A stretch of DNA of 64,000 bases from Aminobacter ciceronei (GTDB lineage: Bacteria > Pseudomonadota > Alphaproteobacteria > Rhizobiales > Rhizobiaceae), in NCBI RefSeq assembly GCF_014138625.1, contig NZ_JACJHY010000001.1, positions 357,538-421,537 of the forward strand, written 5' to 3'. The position numbers were made by a program, and so were the translations under genes. The notes beneath the pieces are model-generated. The model was not told the DNA's origin. It ran no database searches and saw nothing but the letters and a program-made list of their open reading frames with translations. Below are positions 48,416 to 57,141 of the stretch, in pieces; position 1 is the stretch's first letter; each line of letters opens with the position of its first letter.

Positions 48416-48646
48416 GTGAATTTCGTCATCGAATTCTATCGCCTGCGCAAGGAAGACGGCGCGCACGCGACGCTCGACCGCATTTCCCTCGAGGCGCCGG
48501 ATATCGACGCGGCCGTCGATGTCGCCAGCTCGCTTTTCCATACGCTCACAATGCCGCAGGTGCCTGACCATGTCCGCATCTGCGACTGGGGCGGACGCGA
48601 ACTCTATGTCGGCCCGGCCTCGGGTACGGGACCGGCAGCATTGTAG
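48416..48646 (+). CDS. Small conserved hypothetical protein
   Basis: The 76-residue protein starts with GTG preceded by GGAGG at five bases. It has an alpha/beta pattern (NFVIEFYRLRKEDGAHATLD, then VRICDWGGRELYVG). Family unknown. It is the last of four small genes after cspA, and converges with clpS. Confidence 0.65.
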   Translation: MNFVIEFYRLRKEDGAHATLDRISLEAPDIDAAVDVASSLFHTLTMPQVPDHVRICDWGGRELYVGPASGTGPAAL

Positions 48647-48701
48647 CGGATTGGCGGCAGCCTGCCTGCGGGCATCTTGCCCTCTGCTGCGCGGACGCTC
48701 C

Positions 48702-49007
48702 TCACTCCTCCGGTTCTGTCGTGAACTGCAGCGGATAGCCCTTGGCCTTGCCGGCTTCCGTCGCCCGCGTCGCCTTGGTCTCGGCGACATCCCGGGTAAA
48801 CACCGCAACGACGCAGACACCACGCTGGTGTGCGGTGATCATCACCCGGTAGGCCTGGTCTTCCGACATGTGAAATTCGCCCTTCAGCACCGTGACGACG
48901 AAGTCGCGCGGCGTGAAGTCGTCATTGACGAGAATGACCTTGTGCAGCTTCGGCCGCTCGGTCTTGGGACGGAGTTTGGTGCGTGGAGCCGTGGTGGTTT
49001 CGGGCAT
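48702..49007 (-). CDS. clpS: ATP-dependent Clp protease adaptor ClpS
   Basis: Feeds N-degron substrates to ClpAP. The 101-residue protein has a short disordered start, the KVILVNDDFTPRDFVV core with the Asp pair that binds the substrate amino end, and the AHQRGVCVVAVFTRDVAETK helix-strand. The C-terminal end is GYPLQFTTEPEE, rather than the HPL(Q/L)CT pattern of the main ClpS, suggesting the second paralogue (ClpS2) of Rhizobiales. It is not next to clpA. Confidence 0.9.
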   Translation of the reverse strand: MPETTTAPRTKLRPKTERPKLHKVILVNDDFTPRDFVVTVLKGEFHMSEDQAYRVMITAHQRGVCVVAVFTRDVAETKATRATEAGKAKGYPLQFTTEPEE

Positions 49008-49196
49008 GGCAATCGCGCCTCGTGCTCACCTCGCCATAGTATGGGGTTGATCGCAGCGCGCCGCAACGGTTTCGGAACCCGGCCCTCTATCCGACCTTTA
49101 TGCGTTGGAGGACGCCTGCAAGAAATTTTGGCCGGCATTGTAGGATCGGCCGGCAGCCATTCGTCCTTGCAACGTCACAACACGAGGAGAAAACGC

Positions 49197-49550
49197 ATGT
49201 CTTATGTCGATGGGTTCTTGCTCGCCGTGCCGAAGGGCAAGATCGATGCCTACAAGGAGATGGCGCGCCTCGGGAGCGAGGTCTGGAAGGACCACGGCGC
49301 AATCGCCTATGTCGAGTGCCTGGCCGACGACGTGCCTTATGGCGAAGTCACCTCCTTTCCCCGCGCGGTGCAGGCCACGGACGACGAGATCGTCGTCTTC
49401 TCTTGGATCGTCTACCGCTCGCGCGAGGACCGCGACGAGATCATGAAGAAGGTGATGGCCGACCCACGCTTGGAGGGCGATCCGGCGTCATGGCCGTTCG
49501 ACGGCAAGCGCATGATCTATGGCGGCTTCAAGCCGTTTGTAGAAGCCTGA
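49197..49550 (+). CDS. DUF1428-family protein
   Basis: The 117-residue protein begins MSYVDGFLLAVPKGKIDAYK and has the ferredoxin-like dimeric alpha/beta pattern of DUF1428, with ending MIYGGFKPFVEA. Members are common small cytoplasmic proteins of unknown role. GAGGAG lies upstream of the ATG. It is monocistronic. Confidence 0.88.
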   Translation: MSYVDGFLLAVPKGKIDAYKEMARLGSEVWKDHGAIAYVECLADDVPYGEVTSFPRAVQATDDEIVVFSWIVYRSREDRDEIMKKVMADPRLEGDPASWPFDGKRMIYGGFKPFVEA

Positions 49551-49712
49551 TCCCTCTGGCCAATTGATGGCGGTTACTGGCAGCTACCGGCAAACCGCCA
49601 TCTTGACCGCAACAGCCGTTCCGTGAATAAGGATGCAACCCCGCATAGATTGAAACAGAAAAACCTTCCCGCCTAGGTAGCTGTCGGGTGCATTCTGAAA
49701 CGGAACCGTTCG

Positions 49713-50738
49713 ATGCAGCGCCTTTCGACCTTTGATGTTCCCGCGCGCGACCGCCTCGCCTACCTGCACGACTTTGTCGCCCGCCATGTCGCCGGCCTGC
49801 GCTTTCGGCCGCAAGATGCCGACAACTTTGCCTTCGACGTTTCCGCCTACTTTCTCGACGCCGGCACGACGGTCGGTACTGCCTGCTATTCGGCCGTGCT
49901 CGGCGAGCGCCCAAAAGACCTGATGGCGGCCGACGGCCGCCAGGACTATTTGATGACCATCCACACCACCGACTACGAGGTGGCGGTCGCAGGCAAGCCG
50001 CCCTTGTCGATCAAGGCCGGCGACATCACGCTGCTCAACGAGGCCACGTCCATGGCCTTCGCCTTGCCCAACACACTGCTGAAGGTCGTGTCCTTGAACG
50101 AGGCGAGGCTGGCAGCGCTTGCGCCGCGCATCCGCCAAAAGGCGTTTCATCATATCCGTGTCGACGCTGCCGGCGCCGGGCTGCTGACGGGTTATGCCGA
50201 CCTGTTGCGGTCGCAGGCACCCGAGGGCGAGGCCGGCCGCCGGCTTGCCGGCAACCACATCTACGACCTCGCGGCCCTCGTCGTGCAAGGCGCGACCTCA
50301 GCCAACGCCGAACCGGTGCGCGCCAGCCTGGGTGCGGCGCGACTGGAGTTGGTCAAGGCCGAGATGTTGCGCCAACTGACCGACCCGGAGCTCACAGTCA
50401 CCGCGATTGCCGGCCGCCAGGGCGTGACGCCGCGCTACATCCAGCGGCTGTTCGAGCAGGAGGGATTGACCTTCTCCGAGTTCCTGCGCGATGCGCGGCT
50501 CGACCTCGCCTACAACGCGCTCGGCCTTGCCGGCGCCAGCACGGTGTCGGCGATCGCCTTCGATGCCGGCTTCAACGACCTCTCGCATTTCAACCGCGCC
50601 TTCAGGCAGCGCTTCGGCGCGACACCGTCGGAAGTAAAGGCCGCAGCCCTGCGCCGCTGTCAGGAGCACACCGCCCGGTTCGTCCCAGACCGCACCTGTT
50701 CGCCCCACGCCAAGACTGAGGCCGTGATGTCGTCGTAA
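49713..50738 (+). CDS. AraC-family transcriptional regulator
   Basis: The 341-residue protein has an N-terminal cupin-like sensing domain (about 1-190, AraC-binding-like) and a C-terminal double helix-turn-helix (about 215-315) with TVTAIAGRQGVTPRYIQRLFEQEG and SAIAFDAGFNDLSHFNRAFRQRFGATPS. The start is preceded by a short leader. No evident target lies next to it, apart from the DUF1428 gene upstream. Confidence 0.9.
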   Translation: MQRLSTFDVPARDRLAYLHDFVARHVAGLRFRPQDADNFAFDVSAYFLDAGTTVGTACYSAVLGERPKDLMAADGRQDYLMTIHTTDYEVAVAGKPPLSIKAGDITLLNEATSMAFALPNTLLKVVSLNEARLAALAPRIRQKAFHHIRVDAAGAGLLTGYADLLRSQAPEGEAGRRLAGNHIYDLAALVVQGATSANAEPVRASLGAARLELVKAEMLRQLTDPELTVTAIAGRQGVTPRYIQRLFEQEGLTFSEFLRDARLDLAYNALGLAGASTVSAIAFDAGFNDLSHFNRAFRQRFGATPSEVKAAALRRCQEHTARFVPDRTCSPHAKTEAVMSS

Positions 50739-50896
50739 ATCGGCGCCGTGGCGGACCGATGCATCCGAAGGGCGGGGGCGCTCATCGACGCATGCGAGGC
50801 CGGCCATCGCCGGACCGTCGACTGGGCAGAGTCGACGGTCCGCGCATGGCCCGCATCCAGAGAGTTCGCGCCTTCTCCAGCGAAATCGAGAGATCC

Positions 50897-51250
50897 ATGA
50901 AAAGAGCAATTGCATTGATGATGTGCGGCATGCTCGCCGCCTGCAGCCAGACGACGTCGACGACCAGCACCACGACGTCGGCAGGCGCACCCAAGGCGGC
51001 AGCACAGTTGGCTCCCAAGGGCAAGAAGCAGACGGCAGCCCAGCGCTGCGAGGAAGCGATGCGCAAGGCGACCCAGGCGCAGACGAATGCCGCCATGCTC
51101 GGCGGCGCACTGTCGATGGTCGGCGGCTTCGGCGGACTTGGCCGCGGCGGCGCGATCGCCGGCTCGGTCGCCTCGGTCGGCGGTTCGCTGGTTCAGGCCA
51201 AGGCGCAGAACGACGCCGACAAGGCTCTCGAGGCGGAGTGCATGGGATGA
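50897..51250 (+). CDS. Small lipoprotein
   Basis: The 117-residue product starts MKRAIALMMCGMLAACSQ, with the lipobox LAAC making Cys16 the lipidation site. A Ser/Thr-rich linker and a Gly-rich hydrophobic hairpin (GALSMVGGFGGLGRGGAIAGSVASVGG) follow, similar in style to glycine-zipper membrane proteins. Its stop overlaps the next ATG. Confidence 0.75.
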   Translation: MKRAIALMMCGMLAACSQTTSTTSTTTSAGAPKAAAQLAPKGKKQTAAQRCEEAMRKATQAQTNAAMLGGALSMVGGFGGLGRGGAIAGSVASVGGSLVQAKAQNDADKALEAECMG

Positions 51251-51753
51251 GCGCCGTCTTCAGACGCCGCGTCGCTGGCGGCTTGCTGGCGGCGAGCCTG
51301 GCGCTCGGAGCGCTGGTGCTGCCGGCCCGCGCGTTGACGCTCGAAGAGGCCGGCAAGGTGGTGCAGCTATTGGGCGAACTTGAGCCAGAGCTTGGTCGCC
51401 TCGCCTATGACGAGGAGGAGGCCGACCGTTGGTTCGACAACGATGCCGGGCTCGACGGCCGCATCGCCAAGGCCGGCTTCGACAGGGAAAGCTGGAAGGA
51501 AGCGCTCGGCGCCACCTTCCGCGGCTATCTCGCGACGATCGCCGCCGAACGCTTCGAAGCGACGTTCTCTGGCCTTACGGAAAAGGTCGATGCCAGCGAC
51601 CTGAATGCCGAGCAGAAAACCGAAATGCGCAGCTTCGTCGAGGAAAAGATCGCCGAGACGCGGGCCCTGCGCGCCGAAGGCGCGCAATATATCGACGCCG
51701 TGCAGCCTTATGCGGCCAGGCTGGACGAGCTTTTGGGTGATGAGGAAGAGTGA
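51247..51753 (+). CDS. Secreted helical protein of unknown function
   Basis: The 168-residue protein has a signal peptide (RRRVAGGLLAASLALGALVLPARA, cleaved near residue 30) and an acidic all-helical body, with EADRWFDNDAGLDGRIAKAGFD and EKIAETRALRAEGAQYIDA. It overlaps the lipoprotein gene by four bases and probably acts with it at the envelope. Confidence 0.75.
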   Translation: MSAVFRRRVAGGLLAASLALGALVLPARALTLEEAGKVVQLLGELEPELGRLAYDEEEADRWFDNDAGLDGRIAKAGFDRESWKEALGATFRGYLATIAAERFEATFSGLTEKVDASDLNAEQKTEMRSFVEEKIAETRALRAEGAQYIDAVQPYAARLDELLGDEEE

Positions 51754-51761
51754 TCCGAGCG

Positions 51762-51797
51762 GCTTTTCTTCTCCCCGTTTACCGGGAGAAGAAAAGC
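51762..51797. terminator. Bidirectional terminator
   Basis: A perfect 14-bp stem (51762-51775 with 51784-51797) and eight-base loop sits between two converging genes, nine bases past one stop and two bases from the other. The arms carry AAAA and TTTT, so it works in both directions. The central part resembles the hairpin of repeat family B. Confidence 0.8.
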
Positions 51798-51799
51798 TG

Positions 51800-52981
51800 T
51801 CACCGCCTCAGCACAGCACTTAGCACGTCGCGGATGCCGATGGCGCCGACGAAGCGGGACTGGTCGTCGAACAGCGCCACGGGCGATGTCTGCGAGCGAT
51901 GCATGGCAAGCATCACCAGCTTGAGCGATGTGCCTGGTTTCGCCCAGAAGACGTGCGAAGCCTCGTCGGCCGACTTGTCGATCTCGTCGACCGAAACCCA
52001 TACGGCGGGCTGGCCGTTGCGCTCGGCAGCGGCAACCAGGCCCTGCGCGTCGATCTTGAAGCGCGTGGTCTTGCGCCGGTCGAGCCAGAGCCAGCCTTCG
52101 CCCGCATCCTCAAGGTCGCGGCGGTCACGCATGACATTCCATGCGGTGAGCACCGACAGCGGATTCACGTTGGCGATGAAGTCGCGGACATAGTCATTGG
52201 CCGGACGCAGCACGATATCTTCTGGCGGCCCGGACTGAACGATGCGGCCCCCTTCCATGATGGTGATGGTGTTGCCGATCTTGAGCGCTTCTTCGAGGTC
52301 GTGACTGACGAAGATGATCGTCTTCTTCAGCGTCTTCTGCAGTTGCAGCAGCTCGTCCTGCAGTTTGGTGCGGATCAGCGGGTCGAGCGCCGAGAATGGC
52401 TCGTCCATCAACAGGATCGGCGCTTCGGTGGCGAAGGCGCGGGCCAGGCCGACACGCTGCTGCATGCCGCCGGACAGCTCGTGAGCGTATTTCTTGGCCC
52501 AGGGCGTCAGGTTGACGAGGTCGAGTTGCTTGCCGACCTTGGCCTTGCGCTCGGCGTCGGGCATGCCGGCAAGCTCGAGGCCGAGGCCGACATTTTCCTC
52601 GACCGTACGCCAGGGCAAAAGGCCGAACTGCTGGAACACCATGGCGACCTGGTGCTGGCGCAGGCGGCGCAAGGTCGCCTCGTCGCAGGAGACGACGTCG
52701 ACCATCTTGTCGCCGTCCTTAACCATGACCGACCCGCGCGAGACGATGTTCAGCCGGTTGACGGCGCGCAGCAGCGTCGACTTGCCCGATCCCGACAGGC
52801 CCATCAGGACGGAGATCTCGCCCTCGTTGATCGTCAGGTTGGCGCCGGCGCAACCCAGCACGTTGCCAGTCTTCTCGAGTATCTCGGCGCGGGTGGCACC
52901 CTTGTCGAGCATGGCGAGCGAAGCGTTGGTGTCGGCACCGAAGACGATGTCGACATTCTTGAAATCGACGGCAACGTTCAT
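51800..52981 (-). CDS. choV: Choline ABC importer, ATPase subunit
   Basis: The 393-residue protein matches the quaternary-amine ATPase family (ProV-like): Walker A GLSGSGKST, signature LSGGMQQRVGLARA, Walker B ILLMDEPFSALDPLIR, then a C-terminal CBS-like region (about 300-393) that may sense ionic state. Overlaps the permease gene by four bases. Length and order fit ChoV of Sinorhizobium. Confidence 0.93.
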   Translation of the reverse strand: MNVAVDFKNVDIVFGADTNASLAMLDKGATRAEILEKTGNVLGCAGANLTINEGEISVLMGLSGSGKSTLLRAVNRLNIVSRGSVMVKDGDKMVDVVSCDEATLRRLRQHQVAMVFQQFGLLPWRTVEENVGLGLELAGMPDAERKAKVGKQLDLVNLTPWAKKYAHELSGGMQQRVGLARAFATEAPILLMDEPFSALDPLIRTKLQDELLQLQKTLKKTIIFVSHDLEEALKIGNTITIMEGGRIVQSGPPEDIVLRPANDYVRDFIANVNPLSVLTAWNVMRDRRDLEDAGEGWLWLDRRKTTRFKIDAQGLVAAAERNGQPAVWVSVDEIDKSADEASHVFWAKPGTSLKLVMLAMHRSQTSPVALFDDQSRFVGAIGIRDVLSAVLRR

Positions 52982-53832
52982 TTCTTGCCTCCCACGCCGA
53001 TGCGCGTCATGCGGTCCAGAACGATGGCGAGCACGACGATCGCCAGCCCTGCTTCAAGTCCGAGGTCGATCTTGCGCGAGCCGAGCGCGCGGTTGATTTC
53101 GGTGCCGAGGCCGCCGGCGCCGATGAGGGCGGCGAACACGACCATCGACAGCGACAGCATGATGCACTGGGTGAGTCCCGCCATGATGGTGGGTAGGGCC
53201 GCCGGTAGCTCGACCTTCCACAGCAGCTGGCGCTTGGTGGCACCAAAGGCCTGGCCGGCCTCGATGATCGCGGTCGGCACCGAGGTGACGCCGAGATGGG
53301 TCAGGCGCACCGCCGTCGGAATGACGAAGATGATGGTGACGATCAGGCCGGGCGCGTTGCCAAGACCGAACAAGGTGAGCACCGGGATCAGGTAGACGAA
53401 GGTCGGCAGCGTCTGCATCAGGTCGAGTACCGGCAACATGAAGCGGTAGACCTTGGGCTTGTGCGCCGCCCAGATGCCAAGCGGCACGCCGATGGCCATC
53501 GAGGCGGCAGCGGCAGCAACGACCAGCACCAGCGTCTCGACGGTCTGCTTCCAAAGGCCCTGATTGATGATGAACAGCAGACCGAGCGCAACCCCTATAG
53601 CCAGCGCCCGCGAACGCTGCAGGTACCAAGCGAGAGCCGCGACCAGCGCCACGACCACCACCGGAGGCAGCAGCAGCAGCCCGTCGACGAGCCCGTCGAG
53701 CAACAAGTTGAGCCCGTTGGAAAAGCCGCGGAAGATGGCGTTGAAATTGTCGGTCAGGAAGGTGAAGAACGCCTTGCCCCACAGGCCGATCGGAATCTTG
53801 TAGGCAGCCAGCAAGTTCGATACCGGATCCAT
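52978..53832 (-). CDS. choW: Choline ABC importer, permease subunit
   Basis: The 284-residue inner-membrane protein has about six helices and the BPD-type motif (ATKRQLLWKVELPAALPTIMAGL, EAA-loop). It is coupled to choV by a four-base overlap. It starts 128 bases after the choX stop, across a hairpin. Confidence 0.93.
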   Translation of the reverse strand: MDPVSNLLAAYKIPIGLWGKAFFTFLTDNFNAIFRGFSNGLNLLLDGLVDGLLLLPPVVVVALVAALAWYLQRSRALAIGVALGLLFIINQGLWKQTVETLVLVVAAAAASMAIGVPLGIWAAHKPKVYRFMLPVLDLMQTLPTFVYLIPVLTLFGLGNAPGLIVTIIFVIPTAVRLTHLGVTSVPTAIIEAGQAFGATKRQLLWKVELPAALPTIMAGLTQCIMLSLSMVVFAALIGAGGLGTEINRALGSRKIDLGLEAGLAIVVLAIVLDRMTRIGVGGKK

Positions 53833-53900
53833 CTGTCCCCTCTCTATTGCTTTCGCAGGCGCCGGTCGCGCCGGCGCTTCTCGCTTAACTTGATACGAAA

Positions 53901-53929
53901 AAGGGCAGCTGTCTCGCTTCGCTGCCCTT
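53901..53929 (-). terminator. Hairpin between choX and choW
   Basis: Read on the minus strand, a perfect 9-bp stem (53929-53921 with 53909-53901) and 11-base loop is followed by TTTCG. It looks like an intrinsic terminator or a stabilising 3' hairpin, located inside the operon. Confidence 0.7.
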
Positions 53930-53960
53930 CATCATGTCATTTGCAGGCAAGGATGCCGAA

Positions 53961-54896
53961 TTAGCTCGCCAGAGCAGCCTTCACCGCAGCCGTTGCATCG
54001 CCGCCGTCGAAGGTGGTGACGCCGTTGAGCCAGGGCGTTGCTGCATCCGGATTGGCCTTGAGCCAGTCCTTGGCAACGTCATTGGCGTTACCACCCTTGA
54101 GGATGGCATCCATCATGGTGCCTTCCATCTCCAGGTTGAACTTCAGATTGCCGAGGAACTTGCCGACATTCGGGCACTCGGCGACATAGCCCTTGCGCAC
54201 GTTTGTGCTGACGGTGGCAGCGCCAAAGCCCGAGTCACCCATGCCATCGAGATAGGCGATCTTCATCGCACCCATGACCGGATGCGGCGTCCAGCCGAGG
54301 AAGGCGATCCACTCGTTCGACTTCATCGACTGCTCGGCCTGGGTCAGCATGCCGGCTTCCGATGATTCGACCAGCTCGAAGCCGGTGAGATTGTTCTCGG
54401 GCTTGGAGATCATGTCGAGGATGATGCGGTTTCCGTCATTGCCGGCTTCGATGCCGTAGATCTTGCCGCCGAACTTGTCCTTGAACTTGCCGAGATCGGT
54501 CAGCGTCTTGACCCCGCCTTCGGCGACGTAGGACGGCACGACGATGCCGTAGCCGGCGCCGGACAGGTTTTCGCCGATGGTCTCGACCGAGCCGTCGGCG
54601 ACATATTCCTTGATGTCGGCGGTCATCGACGGCATCCAGTTGCCGAGGAAGACGTCGAGATCCTTGTTCTTCAGCGAGGCGTAGGTGACCGGCACCGACA
54701 GCTGGATAACCTCCGGCTCGTAGCCGAGTGCGGTCAAAAGCACCGAAGCGACGCCTGTCGTGGCCTGGATGTCGGTCCAGCCGACATCGGACAGGCGCAC
54801 CTTCTTGCAGCTTTCGGCATCGCCCGCAAAGGCGGCACCGGCAGTCATGACCGCCGACACGCCGACAGCGGCGGCGAGTAGTTTCAAGCGCGACAT
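53961..54896 (-). CDS. choX: Choline ABC importer, periplasmic binding protein
   Basis: The 311-residue precursor has a signal peptide (MSRLKLLAAAVGVSAVMTAGAAFA) and an OpuAC-type substrate-binding body. Aromatic residues for cation-pi binding of choline are visible in LSDVGWTD, GNWMPSM, GAGYGIVVP and FLGWTPHPV. The ATG at 54896 follows GGGAGA. First gene of choXWV, divergent from tdk. Confidence 0.93.
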   Translation of the reverse strand: MSRLKLLAAAVGVSAVMTAGAAFAGDAESCKKVRLSDVGWTDIQATTGVASVLLTALGYEPEVIQLSVPVTYASLKNKDLDVFLGNWMPSMTADIKEYVADGSVETIGENLSGAGYGIVVPSYVAEGGVKTLTDLGKFKDKFGGKIYGIEAGNDGNRIILDMISKPENNLTGFELVESSEAGMLTQAEQSMKSNEWIAFLGWTPHPVMGAMKIAYLDGMGDSGFGAATVSTNVRKGYVAECPNVGKFLGNLKFNLEMEGTMMDAILKGGNANDVAKDWLKANPDAATPWLNGVTTFDGGDATAAVKAALAS

Positions 54897-55108
54897 ATGG
54901 AATCTCCCATTCGTATTTATGACGGCAACGCGGTATTGTTGTTGTTCGTCTTTGTCGCGAGCCAAACACCATTTTCCTTTGGATTCAAGTGACATGACGC
55001 AACGACAGACGCCGCTGGCTTATCCATCAGCGACATCACAAAGGTTTTTTGCGGTGGATGGCAGGGCTGGCCCCTCCCCGCGCCCGACGGCTTCTGATTA
55101 GAAGAACC

Positions 55109-55723
55109 ATGGCCAAGCTCTATTTCCATTACGCCACGATGAATGCCGGCAAGACGACGATGCTGCTGCAGGCGTCCTACAACTACCGCGAGCGCGGCAT
55201 GACGACGATGCTGTTTGTCGCAGGCCACTACCGCAAGGGCGACACCGGCTACATCTCCTCGCGCATCGGGCTTGAAGCCGGCGCCGAGATGTTCCGCGGC
55301 GGCGACGACCTCTATGCCCGCATCGCCGAGCATCACCAGCACACGACCGTCCACTGTATCTTTGTCGACGAGGCGCAGTTCCTCGAGGAAGAGCAGGTCT
55401 GGCAGCTTGCGCGCGTCGCCGACAGGCTGGGCATTCCCGTCATGTGCTACGGGCTGCGCACCGACTTCCAGGGCAATCTGTTCTCGGGCTCGCAGGCGCT
55501 GCTCGCCATCGCCGACGACCTGCGCGAGGTGCGCACGATCTGCCGCTGCGGCCGCAAGGCGACGATGGTCGTGCGGCTCGGCCCGGACGGCAAGGTCGCC
55601 CGCCAGGGCGAGCAGGTGGCGATCGGCAAGGACGTCTACGTCTCCTTGTGTCGGCGCCACTGGGAAGAGGAAATGGGCCGCGCCCAGCCCGACGACTTCA
55701 TCGGATTTGCCACACCAAGCTAA
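55109..55723 (+). CDS. tdk: Thymidine kinase (class II)
   Basis: Phosphorylates thymidine with ATP for pyrimidine salvage. The 204-residue protein is of the E. coli type: P-loop ATMNAGKTT, SYNYRERGM, the lasso-proximal VDEAQFLEEEQV, and a zinc site with CRCG and a later CRRH. The distance to choX (212 bases, divergent) holds both promoters. Confidence 0.93.
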   Translation: MAKLYFHYATMNAGKTTMLLQASYNYRERGMTTMLFVAGHYRKGDTGYISSRIGLEAGAEMFRGGDDLYARIAEHHQHTTVHCIFVDEAQFLEEEQVWQLARVADRLGIPVMCYGLRTDFQGNLFSGSQALLAIADDLREVRTICRCGRKATMVVRLGPDGKVARQGEQVAIGKDVYVSLCRRHWEEEMGRAQPDDFIGFATPS

Positions 55724-55829
55724 GTAGCCCCGGCATAATTGCTTTCGCCCGCGGCTGTGTGTCTTTCAATCGCAAGATGCGCCACATATATTCGGCGCCA
55801 CTGTCCCGCATTCGACACCGGAGGAACGT

Positions 55830-56918
55830 ATGGCAACGCTGCAGAATTTCGATGCCGAAATCGCCAAGACCAAGCAGGTCGTGGAGGACATGCGGAGCAA
55901 GATCGAGCAGTCGGGCACAGTGCTCGACAAGATTGCCACGACGGACGCCAAGATCGGCGCCTCCGACTTCGACATCGAGAACGCGCGTATCCAGGACGTG
56001 CTGAAGCAGCAGAAGGTGATGGAAGGCAACATCGCCGACCTGATCATCGGACTTGAGGACGCCACCAACGTCTTCGGTTCGGAATTCGAGAGCATGAAGA
56101 GCTTCACCGGCTGGGAAACCTTTGTCGGCATCTTCTCCGATTCCAGCAAGCAGCGCATGCGCACCGACCGCGTGCGCAACATGTCGCTGGCCGGCAATCT
56201 GCAGGAACTGCTGGTCAAGTCCGACACCATCGTCGGCATCCTGAAGGCGCAGAAGCAGGTCCTCGACGAGCGCTACAAGACCTCGGAGGCCAGCCTTTCC
56301 CAGGTGATCGAGCGCCGCAAGGTGACGATGTCAAACCTCGAAGCGACCCAGAAGCGCATCGAGGAGCTGAACCCGCTTCTGCTCGACATCGAAAACAAGA
56401 TCGCGGCCTCGACCAGCCAGAAGGAGCGCACCGAGCTCGAATCCGAGCGTTCCAAGCTCGCCACCGAATACAACGAGAAGCAGGCCAAGGAGCAGGAAAT
56501 CCTGGCCGAGAGCCAGACGCTCGAACGCTACACCTCGATGTTCCAGACCTTCGTCGATTCGCTGAACAACCAGATCGCAGCGCAGGCGACGCTGATCAAC
56601 AAGCTGACCATCGACACCGAGCAGCGCATCGTCTTGTACAAGGCGCTGGAAGACTCGCTGAAGACGGCAGCGCAGCAGGACGTTGCCCACAAGATCAATA
56701 CGCTGGGCTCGAAGGTCGACAACACCGCCGAAGAGACCATGGCCGGCATCGGCGCCGCCGCCCAGAAGCACATCGGCGACCTGCTCGAACTGCACGAGAA
56801 AAACATGGTGGCGACGGCCGACATCCAGCGCCGCAAGAAGCTGGCCGACGACGCGTTTGCCCGCCGCTTCGACGAGGTGCTGAAGAAGCACAACGCTTCG
56901 GACTACGTGCAGCCGTAA
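55830..56918 (+). CDS. Long coiled-coil protein, first gene of an AAA+ cluster
   Basis: The 362-residue protein is almost wholly helical, with coiled coils at about 150-250 (KRIEELNPLLLDIENKIAAS... ERTELESERSKLATEYNEK). No signal peptide, membrane helix or catalytic motif is seen. The helical pattern and the segment LLVKSDTIVGILKAQKQVL distantly recall TelA-type toxic-anion-resistance proteins, but this is unproven. GGAGG lies seven bases before the ATG. It is separated from the next gene by repeat elements. Confidence 0.8.
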   Translation: MATLQNFDAEIAKTKQVVEDMRSKIEQSGTVLDKIATTDAKIGASDFDIENARIQDVLKQQKVMEGNIADLIIGLEDATNVFGSEFESMKSFTGWETFVGIFSDSSKQRMRTDRVRNMSLAGNLQELLVKSDTIVGILKAQKQVLDERYKTSEASLSQVIERRKVTMSNLEATQKRIEELNPLLLDIENKIAASTSQKERTELESERSKLATEYNEKQAKEQEILAESQTLERYTSMFQTFVDSLNNQIAAQATLINKLTIDTEQRIVLYKALEDSLKTAAQQDVAHKINTLGSKVDNTAEETMAGIGAAAQKHIGDLLELHEKNMVATADIQRRKKLADDAFARRFDEVLKKHNASDYVQP

Positions 56919-56953
56919 CCTAGCAAGCATCCGCAATGTCGCGCCCTGTCGCG

Positions 56954-57109
56954 CTCCCCTCTGGCCTGCCGGCCATCTCCCCCCCAAGGGGGAAGATTAG
57001 GCGGTGGTTGGCGCTTCGCCAGTATTCGGCGATGAAGTTCGGGCGACAGGAAACGCGACAGCCGATCTACCCCCTTGTGGGGGAGATGGCCGGCAGGCCA
57101 GAGGGGGGC
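56954..57109. repeat. Repeat family A (RIME-like), inverted pair
   Basis: Copies at 56954-56997 and 57067-57109 lie head to head with complementary cores CTCTGGCCTGCCGGCCATCT and AGATGGCCGGCAGGCCAGAG. They fill the gap between the first and second genes of the AAA+ cluster. The same arrangement occurs at 16496-16676. Confidence 0.75.
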
Positions 57110-57141
57110 AACGTCGAGCCCATGCATTCGAGAATTTGCCC

